18,042 nt of DNA from DATFMH01 sp035267045 (GCA_035267045.1 DATFMH010000136.1:1-18042); one strand, 5' to 3'; positions 1 to 9,440 are shown, counted from the stretch's first letter. A program made the numbers and translations. Notes: a model not told the origin generated them from the sequence alone.

Positions 1-2376
1 GGGAAAGATATCTGGGCAATGAGTGTGTATGGCGGCTCTCCTCATTCCGTATATAAAAATAATATCAGTATCTCTGATTTGAAACGCCTGGGTAATGACC
101 GGTTGACGTATATTGCTAAAGAAGGCAAGAGCCTTTATACATTACATACAGAAAAACGCAAAGATAATACGATCGATATTGAGGATCCCAAACATTTTCA
201 GCCTAAACGTGTTTTTGCATTCAATACATCGACTAATAAAGTTAAGCGATTGACCGACAACCGTTACCCGGTCTATGAATATGCCGTTTCGAAGGATGGC
301 AATTGGCTGGTAACCGGCCATATCATGAGTACACATTACCAGGCGGATGCTCATCCCAAACCGACTTATTTTCTATGGAATCTTAAGAATGGCAGTAAGA
401 AACAGATACTCGCGAATGATTTTCAATTTCCCGGTGATTTCTCATTTACCGATGATAGCAATGGCTTCTATTTCACGAGCGTAAAATCCTCTGATCCGCA
501 ATGGAACGGTGCCGGTATCTCACTTTTATATTATTTCAATTTATCAGATATGAAACCGGTTAAAGTAGATCTTCATCATTCGTGGGGATTAGATGGAAGT
601 ATTACCGTTTCCGGCAATGACGTGATGCTTCTACTGTCAAATGGAGCAACAGATAAACTCGCCTATTATGTTAAAAAGGGGAATAACTGGTCGAAAAAAG
701 ACGTATCGACCGGGGCTTTTTCAGAGCATGTTACACCTTATACTATTGCCCAAAATGGTAAAAAGGTAATTTTTACACATGCAACCGCTTCGGTGATGAC
801 ACAATACCGGATTGGTGATTTAAATATTGGTCGTCATTCATCTCTGTCTACGGGAAATACGCTTATATCATTAAATGCTGATCTCGCCAATAAACCAATC
901 GCAAAAACCGAAGTATTTCATTGGACAGGGGCCAAAAATCAAAAAGTGGACGGCCTGTTATATTATCCGGATAACTATAAACCGGGAAGACGTTATCCGC
1001 TCATTGTTTCTATCCATGGTGGTCCTATGGGTAATGACCGGGATAATTGGCATAATAGCTGGGCGTATTACCCGAACATTTTTGCTCAAATGGGGGCTTT
1101 TGTTCTGAAACCTAATTATCATGGTTCTTCCAATCACGGGCTTAAATTCGAGGAATCCATAAAAGGCCATTACTATGAGTTGGAAGTGCCGGATATTGTA
1201 AGCGGTGTTAACGCGTTGATTAAGAAAGGATTGGTCGATAAAGACTCGCTGGGTATTAATGGATGGTCTAATGGGGCTATATTAACGGTGATGTCGACCA
1301 TAAAACATCCTCATATGTTCAAAGTGGCCGGTGAAGGTGCCGCTGATGTGGACTGGGTCTCTGATTACGGTCCGACTTCTTTCGGTGTTATGTTCGATCA
1401 GAGTTATTTCCTCGGGTCGCCATGGGAAAACAAGGATGGGAAAAATTATAACCCTACCTATATCAAGAAATCCCCTCTTTTTGATGTGGAAAACCTGCGC
1501 ACACCCACCATCATCTTCCAGGGCGGTAAAGACCGGAAAGTGACCCGGGATGAAAGCTGGGAATATTACCGGGCTATCCAACAGGTCGGTAAAGCGCCTG
1601 TCAAGTTTTTATGGTTCCCGGGTGAACCCCATTGGACAAGTCAATTGACGCATGAATTGCGGAAAATGAGGGAAGAAATTAAATGGTTTAAAAAGTATTT
1701 GTGGAATGATTATACGGTACCAAACCCGGCATTTAAGAAAGACAGTCCGCTCGGTCGATTGGTTATGCGGGATAAAGCGGCAAAATCGGGTAATTATTTT
1801 GGAAAGGAATATAATGGCAAATTAATTCCGGAAACGGTGCCGGATTCAACCGGAAAGATGGCAATCGGCCGTTTTGAGGTCACGAATGAACAGTATAAAA
1901 CGTTTAATCCCAATTATACGTTCGATCCGATGAAGGCCAATTATCCTGTAACAGGTATTTCATATAAACAAGCCGTAGCCTATACGCATTGGCTCAGCAA
2001 AGTAACGCATCAGAATTACAGGCTGCCTGATTTAAAGGAAGCTATGATATTTAATAAAGTGGCCAGGAAATCCGGTGCCAAAGAGAATACTTTGAACTAT
2101 TGGGCGGGCTACCCGATAACGTTAGATGAAGCACAGGAACTGAAACAAAAACTTCAGTCTGTTCAACATGATCTGTTAATGGAAGTCGGCTCATTTAACA
2201 TTGAAGATGTAAAAGGTGCCGATGTGTATGATTTAGGTGGGAATGCCGCTGAAATGTATAATAACAACGGTAAAATGGGCGTGTATGGCTATTCGGCTGT
2301 CAGTTTTGTTGATCCGGATGCTGCTCCCGTTATGCCGGGAAAAAACTTTATCGGTTTCAGAGTAGTGAAAGATTAA
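1..2376 (+). CDS. S9 family prolyl oligopeptidase fused to a C-terminal SUMF1/FGE-like domain (5' partial)
   Basis: The frame is open from base 1, and the first ATG (19) falls inside a propeller strand (GKDIWAMS), so the gene is cut by the window edge; 791 codons are visible. Residues 1 to about 290 are the end of a beta-propeller. An alpha/beta hydrolase follows: HGGP at 339-342 (oxyanion region), the nucleophile elbow GWSNG with Ser423, Asp511 in GGKDRK and His544 in GEPHW, a complete S9 catalytic triad. Family members cleave peptides, usually short ones, in the periplasm or outside the cell. From about residue 610 to the end there is an FGE-sulfatase (SUMF1-like) fold: RFEVTNEQYKTF, YPVTGISYKQAVAY, YRLP, DLGGNAAEM and a final GFRVV. 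The visible protein has no cysteine, so the FGE domain cannot be a classical formylglycine generator and is probably structural or binding. The hydrolase call is firm; substrate and export are inferred, since the signal peptide would lie upstream of the window. Confidence 0.92.
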   Translation, partial: GKDIWAMSVYGGSPHSVYKNNISISDLKRLGNDRLTYIAKEGKSLYTLHTEKRKDNTIDIEDPKHFQPKRVFAFNTSTNKVKRLTDNRYPVYEYAVSKDGNWLVTGHIMSTHYQADAHPKPTYFLWNLKNGSKKQILANDFQFPGDFSFTDDSNGFYFTSVKSSDPQWNGAGISLLYYFNLSDMKPVKVDLHHSWGLDGSITVSGNDVMLLLSNGATDKLAYYVKKGNNWSKKDVSTGAFSEHVTPYTIAQNGKKVIFTHATASVMTQYRIGDLNIGRHSSLSTGNTLISLNADLANKPIAKTEVFHWTGAKNQKVDGLLYYPDNYKPGRRYPLIVSIHGGPMGNDRDNWHNSWAYYPNIFAQMGAFVLKPNYHGSSNHGLKFEESIKGHYYELEVPDIVSGVNALIKKGLVDKDSLGINGWSNGAILTVMSTIKHPHMFKVAGEGAADVDWVSDYGPTSFGVMFDQSYFLGSPWENKDGKNYNPTYIKKSPLFDVENLRTPTIIFQGGKDRKVTRDESWEYYRAIQQVGKAPVKFLWFPGEPHWTSQLTHELRKMREEIKWFKKYLWNDYTVPNPAFKKDSPLGRLVMRDKAAKSGNYFGKEYNGKLIPETVPDSTGKMAIGRFEVTNEQYKTFNPNYTFDPMKANYPVTGISYKQAVAYTHWLSKVTHQNYRLPDLKEAMIFNKVARKSGAKENTLNYWAGYPITLDEAQELKQKLQSVQHDLLMEVGSFNIEDVKGADVYDLGGNAAEMYNNNGKMGVYGYSAVSFVDPDAAPVMPGKNFIGFRVVKD

Positions 2377-2401
2377 GGCGATTCATATTCGATATAAGAG
2401 G

Positions 2402-2455
2402 GAAGATTCTCTTGTGATTTTGTAACGATTGTAAGAGGATCTTCACATCTTTTTT
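2402..2455 (+). terminator. Probable intrinsic terminator after the S9 peptidase
   Basis: Twelve-base arms (2402-2413 and 2433-2444) pair with a single G-T wobble around a 19-base loop. Five bases later comes a run of six T. It lies 26 bp past the peptidase stop codon and would separate that gene from the paralogue pair downstream. The large loop and the gap before the T-run make this a moderate call. Confidence 0.5.
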
Positions 2456-2549
2456 ACTTCAGTAAATAAAGAACTTGAGCAAATACATATTATTTACAAA
2501 TTCTTACTTATTGGAGTCTGCACATTTAATAGATTGGAAACGAGTGGAC

Positions 2550-2569
2550 GAGCATAGCGCATAACGTAA
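2550..2569. repeat. Short GCGCATA-type repeat, copy 1
   Basis: The stretch GAGCATAGCGCATAACGTAA resembles a longer stretch at 11305-11332, which starts GAGCATGGCGCATAGCG and continues with GCGAATA and GCGTAAT heptamers. Both copies are intergenic. This looks like an eroded member of a dispersed heptamer-based intergenic repeat; no function can be assigned. Confidence 0.35.
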
Positions 2570-2631
2570 AAAGATTTAATTACTCATTATTAAATATCAA
2601 TTAGTAATTGATATTTCTAACTGCCAGGTAT

Positions 2632-5600
2632 ATGGAAAAACGAAATATTTTCTCTCTTGATGTATGGTTTAATAATTCCTCGTGGAAACAAACCGTTCTT
2701 TTTCTTTTGATGAGCCTGATGGCATGGCCAGTAATAGCTCAACAACAAAAAAAATATGTTTATCCAAAGGACATGTATAAAGCGCTTCGATACCGTAATA
2801 TCGGTCCGTACATCGGTGGCAGGTCGATTGCAGTAACGGGGGTGACCTCTCAACCACACACTTTTTATTTCGGAGCAACCGGCGGTGGTTTGTGGAAGAG
2901 TGTGGATGCAGGTGTTACCTGGAAAAATGTTTCTGATAAATATTTTAAAACAGGATCGGTAGGTGCCATAGCCGTAGCTCCGTCTGATCCGAATGTGGTG
3001 TATGCCGGAATGGGTGAATCGGCTATCCGTGGCGATATGGCTGTTGGTGACGGGATGTATAAATCAACCGATGGTGGCAAGACCTGGCAAAACATTGGCT
3101 TGAAAGACACACACGTCATAAGCCGGATAGCAGTTGACCCCAATAACCCGGATATCGTTTATGTTGCAGCACTCGGACATGTTTTTGCAAATAATAAAGA
3201 ACGCGGCATTTATCGCTCTCTGGACGGCGGCAAAACCTGGAAAAAAATTCTCTATGTGGATGATAAGACGGGAGCCATCGATATTGAGATGGATCCTAAT
3301 AATCCCCGCATATTATATGCGGCTTTTTGGCAGTCGTTCCGGACACCATGGATAATGTCGAGTGGCGGTCCCGGCAGTGGCTTGTATAAATCTACGGATG
3401 GTGGCGATTCCTGGAAAAATATTTCCCATAATCCGGGAATGCCAAAAGGATTACTCGGTAAGATCGGCGTATCGGTCTCAAGGGCGAATCCGAACCGGAT
3501 TTATGCGCTCATCGAAGCAAAAAAAGGTGGCGTATTCCGCTCGGATGACGGCGGTAAAACATGGCAGCGCCTGTTTCACGGAACGAAACTGACGCAACGT
3601 TCCTGGTATTACACATATATTTTTGCCGATCCTAAAGATGAAAATACGGTTTATGCTACCGATCTCGGTTTGTTCAAATCGGTCGATGGTGGCAAAACGT
3701 TTCAGCGCATCCGTACGCCCCACGGCGATAATCACGATTTGTGGATCAATCCGAATCATCCTCAAATTATGATAGAATCGAATGATGGCGGGGCTAACGT
3801 TACTTTGAATGGGGGCGACACCTGGACACAGCAGGATCAGGCTACCGGACAATTTTATCATGTAGCTGTTGATAATCGCTTCCCGTACCGTGTCTATGGT
3901 CCGCAGCAGGATGAATCGGCTATTGGAATTAAAAGTCGTACAACCGGTTATGGAATAACCCAAAATGATTGGGAAGAAGTGGCCGGAGGAGAAAGTGGGT
4001 ACATCGTTCCCAATCCTGCCAAACCGTATATCACATACGGTGGTAGTTATATCGGATTGATGACAACCTATAACGAGCATTCTCATCAGCGGCATAACAT
4101 TACGGTATGGCCGCTGAATACGGACGGTTATGGTGCCGGACAAATACCGTATCGTTTTAACTGGACGTTTCCCATCATGGTTTCCAAACATGATCCGAAT
4201 GTGATGTATGCCTGTTCGCAGTATGTTTTTCAGAGTAAAGATGGCGGCATGAGCTGGAAACGTATTAGTCCGGATTTGACACGCAATGATAAGAGCAAAC
4301 AGCAAATTTCGGGCGGGCCCATAACCCGTGATGAAACGGGAACGGAAAATTACGATACCATTTTTAACCTGGCTGAATCACCTGTTAAAGAAGGTGTATT
4401 ATGGTCGGGTTCTGATGACGGTTTGATCTATGTTTCAAAAGACGGCGGTAAGACATGGGATAATGTGACCCCCAAAGGTCTGAAGCCCTGGACCAAGATC
4501 AGTATCATTGATCCGTCTCATTTTGATGTCGGTACGGCATATGTTGCCGCGCGGCGTTATAAACTGGATGATTTTGAACCGTATCTGTATAAAACGACCG
4601 ACTTCGGTAAACACTGGACGAAAATCATTAAAGGTATCGCAGGCAATCAAACGACGTATTGTATCCGTCAGGACACACATGATAAGAACCTGTTATTCGC
4701 CGGAACCGACCGTGGCGTGTGGGTCTCTTTTGATAATGGAAGTAATTGGCAGCCGATGCAGTTAAACCTGCCGAGTGTCCCGGTTCGTGATATGAAAATA
4801 CAGGATCGTGAAAATGACCTGGTGCTTGCAACACATGGACGTGCATTCTGGATCATGGATAATCTCAAGCCGTTGCGACAGCTGTCTGAAAAAGTAAAAG
4901 ATTCTGATTTTTACCTATTTCAACCAGAACACACTTACCTCATGCGTGGACGCAGTGGACATCACCCGGGTGATACGTATGGCGAAAATCCACCGAATGG
5001 AGCCGTCGTATTTTATGATTTGAAAAATCAGCTTGATACTACATCAAATGTTAAACTGACATTCATGACGATGTCCGGAGATACCATTCGAACATTTTCC
5101 AATAAAGTGAATGGTGAAGGAAAGCCGGTAAAAAAATCTAAGAATTTCTATTCTGAAAAAGATCATACATCGCATGATGTCCTGGCTACTGATGCCGGGA
5201 TGAATCGTTTTGTATGGAACCTTCGCTATCCCGAAGTGAAAAATCCTCCGAATCGTGTTTTAGGATCAAGCGGGGGTACCTTAAAGGGTGCCCATGTTGT
5301 TCCGGGTACGTATAAAGTTGCATTATCTGTTAACGGGCATAGTATGACTCAGCAATTAACCGTTAAGAAAGATCCCCGGATCGAAGCATCACAAGCTGAT
5401 CTGGAAGCTGAATTTAATTTATTACGCAAGATTCATAAGAAACAAAACGAGACGGCCAGGGCCATTAATAATATTATCTCGGCACGTAAACAAATAAATG
5501 AGTACCTGGCCAATCTGAAAGATTATCCTGATATCGGGAAATTGAAGAAGGCGGCAAAACCAATATTACATAACCTTAAAGCGATTCAGGATACACTCTA

Positions 5601-5871
5601 TCAGAAAAATATTCACAACCCGGAGGATGATCTGAACTATCCGGTTAAACTTTATATTCAACTTGCATCACTTGATGCTTACACACAATCCGCGTTCGAC
5701 CGTCCGCCGAAGCAGATGTATGATCTTTATAATGATCTTTCGGCTAAAGTAGATGCTCAATTGACAAAATTAAAACCGGTGCTTGATCAGCAGGTACCTA
5801 AATTCAATCAGATGGTTAAACAAATGCAGATACCGGCGGTTTATATGAATAATAAAGGAAATTCTAAATGA
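2632..5871 (+). CDS. Secreted VPS10/sortilin-like BNR (Asp-box) repeat protein, paralogue 1
   Basis: The chosen ATG (2632) gives 1079 residues with a signal peptide: a basic start, a hydrophobic stretch at residues 21-36, then VIA-QQQ. A TTG at 2608 would add eight residues and is less likely. About eleven Asp-boxes (such as STDGGKTW, SLDGGKTW, SKDGGKTW, SFDNGSNW) run from about residue 80 to 710, the signature of VPS10/sortilin-like multi-bladed propellers often annotated 'glycosyl hydrolase' or 'BNR-like'. Conserved family stretches include IGPYIGGRS, SGGPGSGLYKSTDGG, GGPITRDETGTENYDTI and THGRAFWIMDN. The C-terminal 350 residues hold an Ig-like region (GENPPNGAVVFYDL, GMNRFVWNLRYP, VPGTYKV) and a helical, coiled-coil-like tail. 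No sialidase FRIP motif or type IX sorting domain is seen. It is the first of a tandem pair, probably in the periplasm or at the surface; its ligand or substrate is unknown. Confidence 0.93.
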   Translation: MEKRNIFSLDVWFNNSSWKQTVLFLLMSLMAWPVIAQQQKKYVYPKDMYKALRYRNIGPYIGGRSIAVTGVTSQPHTFYFGATGGGLWKSVDAGVTWKNVSDKYFKTGSVGAIAVAPSDPNVVYAGMGESAIRGDMAVGDGMYKSTDGGKTWQNIGLKDTHVISRIAVDPNNPDIVYVAALGHVFANNKERGIYRSLDGGKTWKKILYVDDKTGAIDIEMDPNNPRILYAAFWQSFRTPWIMSSGGPGSGLYKSTDGGDSWKNISHNPGMPKGLLGKIGVSVSRANPNRIYALIEAKKGGVFRSDDGGKTWQRLFHGTKLTQRSWYYTYIFADPKDENTVYATDLGLFKSVDGGKTFQRIRTPHGDNHDLWINPNHPQIMIESNDGGANVTLNGGDTWTQQDQATGQFYHVAVDNRFPYRVYGPQQDESAIGIKSRTTGYGITQNDWEEVAGGESGYIVPNPAKPYITYGGSYIGLMTTYNEHSHQRHNITVWPLNTDGYGAGQIPYRFNWTFPIMVSKHDPNVMYACSQYVFQSKDGGMSWKRISPDLTRNDKSKQQISGGPITRDETGTENYDTIFNLAESPVKEGVLWSGSDDGLIYVSKDGGKTWDNVTPKGLKPWTKISIIDPSHFDVGTAYVAARRYKLDDFEPYLYKTTDFGKHWTKIIKGIAGNQTTYCIRQDTHDKNLLFAGTDRGVWVSFDNGSNWQPMQLNLPSVPVRDMKIQDRENDLVLATHGRAFWIMDNLKPLRQLSEKVKDSDFYLFQPEHTYLMRGRSGHHPGDTYGENPPNGAVVFYDLKNQLDTTSNVKLTFMTMSGDTIRTFSNKVNGEGKPVKKSKNFYSEKDHTSHDVLATDAGMNRFVWNLRYPEVKNPPNRVLGSSGGTLKGAHVVPGTYKVALSVNGHSMTQQLTVKKDPRIEASQADLEAEFNLLRKIHKKQNETARAINNIISARKQINEYLANLKDYPDIGKLKKAAKPILHNLKAIQDTLYQKNIHNPEDDLNYPVKLYIQLASLDAYTQSAFDRPPKQMYDLYNDLSAKVDAQLTKLKPVLDQQVPKFNQMVKQMQIPAVYMNNKGNSK

Positions 5872-5892
5872 AGTGAAGACTTTGACTTTTCC

Positions 5893-5983
5893 CGATGGGC
5901 TCCACCCGGATGGGTGGTGTCCATCTAAATTGTTATCACACTTGAATAGATGGATGCCACTCTTACCAGAGTGAAGCCCACCG
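5893..5983. repeat. Pair of inverted hairpin units (BIME-like) between the two paralogues
   Basis: Two copies of a ~35-base unit sit in inverted orientation. Unit 1 (5893-5927) has an inner hairpin CCACCC-GGAT-GGGTGG (5902-5917) and an outer stem GATGG/CCATC. Unit 2 (5947-5983) has an inner hairpin CACTCT-TACC-AGAGTG (5958-5973). The ends of the two units also pair with each other (5921-5927 with 5947-5953; 5893-5900 with 5976-5983, one mismatch). The inner stems differ at C-G to T-A positions on both sides, so pairing is kept. The layout resembles paired REP elements; a structured leader of the downstream gene is the alternative. Confidence 0.6.
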
Positions 5984-6053
5984 ATTTAACAGACGCGTAT
6001 AAATATTTTTCAAGTTTTTTCGATTTAGAATCATAATTACAAAAACAGTGGCT

Positions 6054-9000
6054 ATGACTAACAGACGACTTAGAGGTTCTATGACCTGGCTGTACCCGGT
6101 GTGCAGACAAACAGGGCTATTACTGATGCTTATACTCGGTACCAGTTTGATGGCCTGGGGACAAAAACATCATAAAAAAGATTACACTTATCCATTAGAT
6201 GCTTATCAAGCATTGAAATGGCGCGGAATCGGACCATTCCGTGGTGGGCGGTCTGTTGCCGTAAGCGGGGTTAAGAATCATCCGTATACATTCTATTTCG
6301 GCGGAACCGGAAGTGGATTATGGAAAACCACCGATGGCGGAAATACATGGATCAACGTCTCCGGGAAAGCATTCAAAACCGGATCAGTCGGAGCCATTGC
6401 TGTTTCTCAATCCGATCCGAACGTGGTGTATGCCGGAATGGGTGAATCGAATCCTCGCGGTGATATAACTCCCGGCGAAGGAATTAACAAGTCAACGGAT
6501 GGAGGTAAAACCTGGACAAATGTTGGACTTGGCAAAGCCCATTTCATAAGTAAGATTGTTGTCAATCCGAATAATCCGAATATTGTCTATGTGGCTGCTC
6601 TTGGCCATGTGTTTGCTGATAATACAGAACGGGGAATTTATAAGTCGACCGATGGCGGTAAGAGCTGGCAAAAAGTGCTCTATGTCAATGATAAAACAGG
6701 CGCTGCCGATTTAGCCATGGACCCTCTTAATCCACGTATTCTGTATGCATCTATGTGGCAGGTTTATCGTCATGCCTGGAAATTATCGAGTGGCGGCCCG
6801 GGCAGCGGGCTCTATAAATCGATGGATGGCGGTAATACATGGAAGAAAATTAGTGAGAATCCGGGTTATCCCAAAGGAACCCTGGGTAAGATCGGTATCG
6901 CTGTTTCCTATCAAACACCCGGGAAACTCTGGACGATCGTTGAAGCTAAGCATGGCGGGGTGTTTCAATCCGATAATGGCGGTAAAACCTGGCATCTGGA
7001 AAACAGTGAGCATAAGGTGAGATTGCGTCCATGGTATTACACAAAAATATTTGTCGATCCCCAAAGTGATAATACCCTGTATGTGCTGGATGAAATGTTT
7101 CTCAAATCGATCGACGGTGGAAAATCATTCAAAAGGATTTCGACCCCGCACGGTGACAACCATACAATGTGGATTGATCCCGATAATTCACAGATCATGA
7201 TCGAGTCGAATGATGGTGGTGCAAATGTGAGTTATAACGGCGGACAAACCTGGACCGAACATGACCAAAATACGGCACAGATCTATCATGTATCGGTAGA
7301 TAATCAATTTCCTTATCATGTTTATGGCGCCCAACAGGATTTCTCAGCCATTGAAGGAGTTAGCCGAACGACCGGATATAGTATCCCCGAAAGCGACTGG
7401 CATGCCGTAGCCGGAGGTGAAAGCGGATATGTACTATCCAATCCGGACAAACCTTATATTACTTACGGCGGCGGATATGAAGGCCGGTTTGAGACGTATA
7501 ATGATAAAACCAAAGTATTTGCTGATCGTTCACCATGGCCGGAAGATCAGGATGGTGAAGGTGCCGACAGTCTGAAGTACCGTTTTAACTGGACCTATCC
7601 GATTATGATATCGCCACATAATTCAAAAGTGATTTATGTCGGTTCGCAATATGTGTTAAAAAGTACAGATGATGGCATGAGCTGGACGCGAATTAGTCCG
7701 GATTTAACCCGCGACGATAAAAGCAAACAAGTAGCATCCGGCGGACCAATCACCCGGGATGAGACGGGAACAGAAAATTACGATACGATCTTTTCTCTTG
7801 CCGAATCACCGGTTAAGAAAGGTGTTATTTGGGCCGGATCGGATGATGGGCTCATTCACATATCTATAGACGATGGTCAGCATTGGGAAGATGTTACTCC
7901 CAAAGATATTCAGCCCTGGACACTCATCAGTATCATCGAGCCATCCAAATTTGAGGCGGGGACGGCCTATGTGGCTGCTAACCGGTATAAATCGGACGAT
8001 TTCAAACCGTATTTATATAAAACGACTGATTATGGCAAGCATTGGAAGAAAATCACAAATGGCATTCCGGATAATGATTTTGCCCGATCCATTCGTCAGG
8101 ATAATGTAAAGAAAAATATGCTGTATGCCGGAACCGAGCACGGCGTCTGGGTATCCTTTAACGATGGGGACAGCTGGCAGCCACTGAATTTAAATCTGCC
8201 CAGCGTGCCGGTTTACGATTTACGAATACAGAAACGTGAAAACGATCTCGTTCTTGCGACACATGGCCGTGGATTCTGGATACTGGATAATCTCAATCCG
8301 CTTCGCCAATTAAGTGATAAAGTGGTCAAGTCCGATCTGTATTTGTATAAACCGGAACACACGTATTTGATGAAAGGTGGTAGTTATCACAGTAAAGCTA
8401 TGACCTCCGGTGAAAATCCACCCAACGGTGCAGTAGTATTCTATTATCTGAAAAATCAGCCATCGGATACCACGACTATAACCATGGATTTTATGACAGA
8501 GTCCGGTAAGAAGATCATTTCGTTTTCCAATAAGAAAGACAGTCGCGGTAACCCGGTTAATCATACCGCCCAATTTTATAAAAATAAAAAACAGGTTCCT
8601 TCCGATGTGTTGACATCCAATGAAGGCATGAACCGTTTTGTCTGGAATCTTCGGTATCCGGATGCTGTGAAAGTTAATAATATCCGATCAGGTACCAGTT
8701 ATCATCCACACGGACCCAGAGTAGTACCTGGGGCATATAAAGTGAGGGTTACAATGGGTGGTCACACGATGATACAACCATTTATCGTCAAAAAAGATCC
8801 GCGTGTAGATGCAACAAACTCAGATTTTCAACAACGTTTCTCATTGTTGCAGAACATTCATAATAAGTTGAACGAGACCAATAAAACGGTTAACAGGATT
8901 GTATCGGCACGAAAGCAAATCGATGATTACCTGGCGAAGTTGAAAGATTACCCCCAGGTAGGCAAATTGAAGGCCGCTGCCAAACCGATATTAAGAGATT

Positions 9001-9290
9001 TACAGAATATTCAGGACCGCCTGATCCAATCGCATATTGAAACCAATGAAGACGTGTTGAAATACCCGGTGAAAATCCATACTAAATTAAGTTTTCTGGC
9101 GTCATCGGTCGAATCATCCTATAAACAGCCGACGAAGCAGATGACTGAATTGTATCAGGAACTTTCTTCCGAGGTGGATAAGCAGAATGAGAATTTACAT
9201 TCTGTTTTAACCAATGAATTAACCAGATTCAATTCTTTAGCTGAATCAATGAACATCCCCGATCCGATTTATATTTCAACCAAAGACTAA
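6054..9290 (+). CDS. Secreted VPS10/sortilin-like BNR (Asp-box) repeat protein, paralogue 2
   Basis: Starting at ATG 6054 gives 1078 residues; an in-frame GTG at 6048 would add two. A basic start (TNRRLRG) followed by a hydrophobic stretch ending in SLMAWGQ indicates a secretory signal. The protein aligns end to end with the preceding one, by eye at about two-thirds identity in the propeller part. It has the same set of about eleven Asp-boxes (TTDGGNTW, STDGGKTW, SMDGGNTW, SIDDGQHW, SFNDGDSW and others) and the same conserved IGPFRGGRS, SGGPGSGLYKSMDGG, GGPITRDETGTENYDTI and THGRGFWILDN stretches. The Ig-like region (GENPPNGAVVFYYL, GMNRFVWNLRYP) and helical tail (ARKQIDDYLAKLKDYP) are also kept. 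This is a tandem duplication with both copies intact. Divergence is greatest in the C-terminal third and in some loops between Asp-boxes, so the pair may bind different ligands. Enzyme activity is not demonstrable from sequence. Confidence 0.93.
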   Translation: MTNRRLRGSMTWLYPVCRQTGLLLMLILGTSLMAWGQKHHKKDYTYPLDAYQALKWRGIGPFRGGRSVAVSGVKNHPYTFYFGGTGSGLWKTTDGGNTWINVSGKAFKTGSVGAIAVSQSDPNVVYAGMGESNPRGDITPGEGINKSTDGGKTWTNVGLGKAHFISKIVVNPNNPNIVYVAALGHVFADNTERGIYKSTDGGKSWQKVLYVNDKTGAADLAMDPLNPRILYASMWQVYRHAWKLSSGGPGSGLYKSMDGGNTWKKISENPGYPKGTLGKIGIAVSYQTPGKLWTIVEAKHGGVFQSDNGGKTWHLENSEHKVRLRPWYYTKIFVDPQSDNTLYVLDEMFLKSIDGGKSFKRISTPHGDNHTMWIDPDNSQIMIESNDGGANVSYNGGQTWTEHDQNTAQIYHVSVDNQFPYHVYGAQQDFSAIEGVSRTTGYSIPESDWHAVAGGESGYVLSNPDKPYITYGGGYEGRFETYNDKTKVFADRSPWPEDQDGEGADSLKYRFNWTYPIMISPHNSKVIYVGSQYVLKSTDDGMSWTRISPDLTRDDKSKQVASGGPITRDETGTENYDTIFSLAESPVKKGVIWAGSDDGLIHISIDDGQHWEDVTPKDIQPWTLISIIEPSKFEAGTAYVAANRYKSDDFKPYLYKTTDYGKHWKKITNGIPDNDFARSIRQDNVKKNMLYAGTEHGVWVSFNDGDSWQPLNLNLPSVPVYDLRIQKRENDLVLATHGRGFWILDNLNPLRQLSDKVVKSDLYLYKPEHTYLMKGGSYHSKAMTSGENPPNGAVVFYYLKNQPSDTTTITMDFMTESGKKIISFSNKKDSRGNPVNHTAQFYKNKKQVPSDVLTSNEGMNRFVWNLRYPDAVKVNNIRSGTSYHPHGPRVVPGAYKVRVTMGGHTMIQPFIVKKDPRVDATNSDFQQRFSLLQNIHNKLNETNKTVNRIVSARKQIDDYLAKLKDYPQVGKLKAAAKPILRDLQNIQDRLIQSHIETNEDVLKYPVKIHTKLSFLASSVESSYKQPTKQMTELYQELSSEVDKQNENLHSVLTNELTRFNSLAESMNIPDPIYISTKD

Positions 9291-9322
9291 AATATGTTTT
9301 ATCGCAGGGGATATTGAAGTTC

Positions 9323-9367
9323 TAAATAGAGATCACATGGATATCAATTACCTGTGATCCCTATTTA
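9323..9367 (+). terminator. Hairpin after the paralogue pair, possible terminator
   Basis: TAAATAG-A-GATCACA (9323-9337) pairs with TGTGATC-C-CTATTTA (9353-9367) with one mismatch, giving a 15-position stem and a 15-base loop 32 bp past the stop. Only a short T stretch follows. It may slow polymerase ahead of the stronger terminator 45 bp downstream, or stabilise the 3' end of the mRNA. Confidence 0.45.
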
Positions 9368-9411
9368 TTTCCTGAAAATTTTTAGTTTACGATAAATACA
9401 ATACTATTATT

Positions 9412-9440
9412 AAAAGGCTGGTCATAACCGGCCTTTTTTA
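9412..9440 (+). terminator. Intrinsic terminator of the BNR-protein block
   Basis: An 11-position stem (9412-9422 with 9427-9437, one G-T wobble) closes a CATA tetraloop and runs into TTTTTTATTTT. The compact GC core GGCTGGT/ACCGGCC with flanking A and T runs makes it a textbook rho-independent terminator; because of the A-run on the left it may also work in the other direction. Confidence 0.85.

Noticed and set aside
1850..2376. Formylglycine-generating or sulfatase-maturation activity for the C-terminal domain of the peptidase
   Set aside because: The required cysteines are absent and the domain is short; only the fold is supported.
3478..4305. A 275-codon open frame on the minus strand inside the first BNR gene
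   Set aside because: It lies wholly antisense to a well-supported conserved protein, has no recognisable motif, and its composition is that of a reverse-frame shadow of repeated Asp-box codons.
2632..9290. Calling the two Asp-box proteins sialidases or glycosidases
   Set aside because: Asp-boxes alone are structural; the sialidase FRIP motif and catalytic arginine triad are not recognisable, so no enzyme activity is claimed.
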